A DNA stretch of 8,027 nucleotides from RBG-16-66-20 sp049651845 (GTDB taxonomy: Bacteria > Pseudomonadota > Gammaproteobacteria > Burkholderiales > SG8-39). The stretch lies in the NCBI GenBank assembly GCA_049651845.1, contig JBASCW010000180.1, positions 1 through 8,027 on the forward strand. Reading direction: 5' to 3'. Positions within the stretch are counted from its first letter, which is position 1, and each line of letters starts with the position of its first letter. Positions 6,434 through 8,027 of this stretch are shown piece after piece. The notes below the pieces were generated by a model that did not search any database, was not told where the DNA came from, and saw only the letters and a list, made by a program, of their open reading frames with translations. The position numbers and the translations under genes were made by a program.

Positions 6434-6933
6434 GGGCGGTGCTCCTGCTTCGGGACGGCGGCAAGGATGCGAAGCGCGCGCGCAAGGAACGCGCCGCTCA
6501 GCGCGCCATATGCGAACCCGACTGCCGCTGCGAAAGCCAGGCTCGCCTTGAGCGCAGGCTGTATTGCGGTTGTAACCGCAACGGCATAGCGCGTGAAGAA
6601 GATGGCCATCATCAGCGCGAGTGGCACCCAGCTGCCGGCTACCCGAAACATGACCGTGTCGGCCACGTACGCCACCTGCCTGGGCCAACGCGCGCGGCGA
6701 TTGGCCAGGACCGCCGCAGCGACGCCTGCCAGCCAGCCCATGTAGGCGAGCGGCGCGGCGCCGAACGCCGACCCGACTGCGAAAAGGGACAAAGGCAGGA
6801 AGACGGCAGGCAAAAGAGAGACGCGCAGCCGGCCGAGCTCGCGGGTGCGGCGCTGCATCAGGCCCAGCACGACGAGAACCGCGAACAGGCCGAACACCCA
6901 GGGCGGGGTGCGCTCGAGGATCTGCAAGAACAT
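6418..6933 (-). CDS. DUF6622-like multi-helix membrane protein
   Basis: A 171-residue integral membrane protein with likely helices at about residues 11-27, 38-57, 61-77, 101-123 and 129-156. It starts MFLQILERTPPWVFGLFAVLVVLGLMQRRT and carries GSWVPLALMMAIFFTRY near residue 100; both resemble the DUF6622 family as I recall it (function unknown). No catalytic residues are recognisable. It sits between the MAPEG gene (6-base gap) and the DUF2306 gene (16-base overlap), so it is the middle cistron of a three-gene unit. The ribosome-binding site is weak, which suggests translation coupled to MAPEG termination. About 6541-6660 is near 61% GC by hand count, somewhat below the surrounding genes, and contains an 18-base dyad. 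The membrane nature is sure; the family name is less so. Confidence 0.75.
   Translation of the reverse strand: MFLQILERTPPWVFGLFAVLVVLGLMQRRTRELGRLRVSLLPAVFLPLSLFAVGSAFGAAPLAYMGWLAGVAAAVLANRRARWPRQVAYVADTVMFRVAGSWVPLALMMAIFFTRYAVAVTTAIQPALKASLAFAAAVGFAYGALSGAFLARALRILAAVPKQEHRPWPSN
6564..6581. repeat. 18-base dyad inside the DUF6622 gene
   Basis: TTGCGGTT and AACCGCAA form a perfect 8-bp inverted repeat around a GT centre. It lies within the coding sequence (AVTTA region of the protein). It could be an internal operator, a pause hairpin or a coding coincidence; the sequence alone does not decide. Confidence 0.35.
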
Positions 6934-6939
6934 GGCGGC

Positions 6940-7362
6940 CTAGGCGGACAGGTTGCGGAGGAGGTTGGTCCAGAGCATCACCAGCGCCACGTTGCTCGCG
7001 CCGAAGGCGAGCAGGCGGTGGCGCACGCGGTTGTAGGTGAGGTGGATCGCGCTGTGCGCGGTGCGCAAGCCCACGTAGGCCCAGGTAAGCGCGAGCGCCG
7101 TGTCGTTGACCCGGTCCGTGACGTAGTAGGTCAGGCAGGCGACATAGAACAGCACCGGCAGCTCTAGCAGATTCATCATGTTGCGGTTGGGCAGTGCCAC
7201 CTCCGGCGGCACGCGAGCGGACTCGCCGTACTTGAAGTCGTCGTAGGCGACCTGGCCGGCCAGGCCGGCGCGGAAGCGCTGCAGCGGGATCAGCAGCAGC
7301 ACGGCGAAGGTCAGCGTCGCCAGCGCCACCACCGGGAACAGAATGCTCGTGCGATCCAGCAT
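6940..7362 (-). CDS. MAPEG family membrane protein
   Basis: A 140-residue protein with four likely membrane helices (about residues 7-27, 66-82, 86-105 and 117-136). The segment VALPNRNMMNLLELPVLFYVACLTYYVTD contains RNMMNLLE (60-67), which fits the RxxxNxxE pattern of the MAPEG superfamily, followed by YVGLRTAHSAIHLTYNRVRHRLLAFG, also typical. Eukaryotic members are glutathione transferases and leukotriene/prostaglandin enzymes; most bacterial members have no proven substrate, so glutathione-dependent detoxification is only a possibility. I chose ATG at 7362 because GAGG on the - strand (7369-7372) lies 6 bases upstream and because the predicted transcript begins near 7387. Starts at 7392 (ATG) or 7395 (TTG) would lie upstream of that point. 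It is the first gene of the three-gene membrane unit and is divergent from a tetR-type gene. Confidence 0.88.
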   Translation of the reverse strand: MLDRTSILFPVVALATLTFAVLLLIPLQRFRAGLAGQVAYDDFKYGESARVPPEVALPNRNMMNLLELPVLFYVACLTYYVTDRVNDTALALTWAYVGLRTAHSAIHLTYNRVRHRLLAFGASNVALVMLWTNLLRNLSA

Positions 7363-7376
7363 GGCCGGCCTCAATG

Positions 7377-7406
7377 TTGACAATGGATACATCAATCTAG
7401 TAGTCT
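7377..7406 (+). promoter_or_regulatory. Probable promoter of the tetR-type gene
   Basis: A perfect -35 box TTGACA (7377-7382) is followed by 18 bases and a weak -10, TAGTCT (7401-7406, three of six consensus bases). Transcription would begin around 7412-7414, only a few bases before ATG 7416, giving a near-leaderless message. The -10 is weaker than that of the opposing promoter, so lower expression of the regulator is expected. It is less certain than the MAPEG promoter. Confidence 0.45.
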
Positions 7407-7422
7407 AAGTAGGCAATGTCAA
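7394..7422 (-). promoter_or_regulatory. Sigma70-type promoter of the MAPEG-DUF6622-DUF2306 unit
   Basis: On the - strand, a perfect -35 box TTGACA (7422-7417) is followed by a 17-base spacer and a -10 box TAGATT (7399-7394, four of six consensus bases). Transcription would begin near 7387, leaving a leader of about 25 bases before ATG 7362. This is the best promoter I can see in the window. It overlaps the opposing tetR promoter almost completely. Confidence 0.7.
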
Positions 7423-8027
7423 CATCAAGGTCCCGCAAGCGCAGCTATCACCATGGCGACCTGCCGGCCGCGCTGCTGCAGGCCGCCGGGAAAATACTTG
7501 AAAAAGAAGGGGTTGAGGCGCTGGCGCTACGCACGCTGGCGCGCCGTACCGGGGTGTCGCATGGCGCGCCCTACCGGCACTTTCGCGACCGCGAGAGCCT
7601 GCTGGCGGCGCTCGCCGCCGAAGGCTTCGCGATGCTCGGCCGCGCGCAGCGCGAGGCCGCCGCAGCGGGCGGCCTGCGCGCGATGGGCGAGGCCTACGTG
7701 CGCTTCGCGCTGGCGCACCCGCAGCGCTTCCGGCTGATGTTCGGCGGGCAGCTGAGGATCGCGCGGCACGCCGCGCTGCGCGAGGTTGCGCTCAAGACCT
7801 TCGAGGGGCTTTCGGGGGCGCTCGCGGCGCGCGTGGGCGACGCGCCGGGCGCCCGCGACGCTTCGATCGCCGCCTGGGCGCTGGTGCATGGGCTGGCACA
7901 GCTGCTGCTCGGGGAGCGCATCGCGCCGGCGGCGCGCCAGGGGCGCAGCCAGGAACAGTTCATCCACGACGTGCTCGGCACGACGCGCTTCGCGGCGGGG
8001 ACCGCGCCCCCCGCCGCCGCGGGCGCG
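7416..8027 (+). CDS. TetR/AcrR family regulator with WHG-type C-terminal domain (3' end outside window)
   Basis: The frame from ATG 7416 stays open to the window edge (204 codons, no stop), so the gene is truncated. The N-terminal YHHGDLPAALLQAAGKILEKEGVEALALRTLARRTGVSHGAPYRHFRDRESLLAALAAEGF is a TetR helix-turn-helix domain, with the recognition region at about residues 40-57. The ligand-binding part has FALAHPQRFRLMF near 97-109 and AWALVHGLAQLLL at 153-165, typical of the WHG (TetR_C_33) subgroup. Such proteins are usually ligand-released repressors of a neighbouring gene; here the divergent MAPEG unit is the obvious target. The Ala/Pro-rich last residues suggest the stop is close to the edge. 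No good Shine-Dalgarno precedes the start (AGG is only 2 bases away). The ATG at 7453 belongs to another frame. No alternative in-frame ATG precedes the HTH. Confidence 0.88.
   Translation, partial: MSTSRSRKRSYHHGDLPAALLQAAGKILEKEGVEALALRTLARRTGVSHGAPYRHFRDRESLLAALAAEGFAMLGRAQREAAAAGGLRAMGEAYVRFALAHPQRFRLMFGGQLRIARHAALREVALKTFEGLSGALAARVGDAPGARDASIAAWALVHGLAQLLLGERIAPAARQGRSQEQFIHDVLGTTRFAAGTAPPAAAGA

Larger units (their letters stand above)
7374..7425. promoter_or_regulatory. Inverted repeat spanning the MAPEG/tetR control region (candidate operator)
   Basis: ATGTTGACA at 7374-7382 and TGTCAACAT at 7417-7425 form a perfect 9-bp inverted repeat, or 11 of 12 if extended inward to 7385 and 7414. 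The arm centres are 43 bases apart, about four helical turns, so both arms face the same side of the DNA. Each arm contains one TTGACA -35 box. Between them lie the small palindrome TAGTCTA (7401-7407) and an imperfect tandem pair, TCTAGTAG (7396-7403) and TCTAAGTAG (7404-7412). This is a likely binding region for the divergent TetR-family regulator; which of the elements it binds is inferred, not shown. Confidence 0.55.

Noticed and set aside
6434..6688. Longer start for the DUF2306 gene
   Set aside because: The extension reads the DUF6622 gene out of frame; AGGAG at 6442-6446 supports the start at 6433.
5614..7167. + strand frame of 517 residues running from der across the membrane unit
   Set aside because: It is antisense to three membrane proteins and out of frame with der; its composition is low-complexity and it has no domain.
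7251..7264. 14-base perfect palindrome CCTGGCCGGCCAGG in the MAPEG gene
   Set aside because: Built from GGCC repeats that are common in a GC-rich genome; no other sign of a site, so chance is the simplest reading.
7453..7737. Small + strand frame starting at ATG 7453
   Set aside because: It is off-frame within the TetR-type gene, whose frame from 7416 gives a full helix-turn-helix domain.
7527..7981. - strand frames opposite the TetR-type gene
   Set aside because: No domain and shadow-like composition; the + strand frame has clear TetR and WHG features.

Overview
This is a GC-rich (around 70% by eye), almost fully coding window from a proteobacterium, most likely a betaproteobacterium. The IspG has the long form with the CPGCGRTTSTTF and GESKHADIGISLPG stretches that I recall from betaproteobacteria, Der has NKAEG in place of NKxD in its first GTPase domain, and the gene order rodZ-ispG-hisS-yfgM-bamB-der is the conserved cluster of that class. 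The assignment rests on remembered family sequences, not on a search.

Left part (1-6067, + strand): a tightly packed housekeeping operon. It starts inside rodZ (cell shape; only the C-terminal domain is present) and continues with ispG (isoprenoid precursors, MEP pathway), hisS (histidyl-tRNA synthetase), yfgM (membrane-anchored TPR protein, periplasmic chaperone network), bamB (outer-membrane lipoprotein of the BAM complex) and der (ribosome-assembly double GTPase). Gaps are -4 to +41 bases and no internal terminator is visible. Several products serve the envelope (RodZ, YfgM, BamB; IspG supplies undecaprenyl precursors), and two serve translation (HisS, Der).

Right part (6056-8027): an accessory block. 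Three small integral-membrane proteins lie head to tail on the - strand: a MAPEG-family protein, a DUF6622-like protein and a DUF2306-like protein, spaced 6 bases apart and then overlapping by 16 bases. They are transcribed away from a + strand TetR/AcrR regulator with a WHG-type C-terminal domain, whose reading frame is still open at the window end. The 53-base gap between the MAPEG and tetR starts holds two overlapping promoters, each with a perfect TTGACA -35 box. These boxes lie in the arms of a 9-bp perfect inverted repeat, so the layout looks like an autoregulated, TetR-controlled membrane cassette. Its inducer and biochemical role cannot be read from the sequence.

The two parts converge. 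der and the DUF2306 gene overlap by 12 bases at their 3' ends, with no room for an intergenic terminator. In many betaproteobacteria der is followed by hfq; here it is not, so the end of der marks the edge of the conserved block. The window has no RNA gene, insertion sequence, CRISPR array or non-coding stretch above 300 bases that I can see. The most interesting part is the TetR/MAPEG/DUF6622/DUF2306 cassette and its control region.
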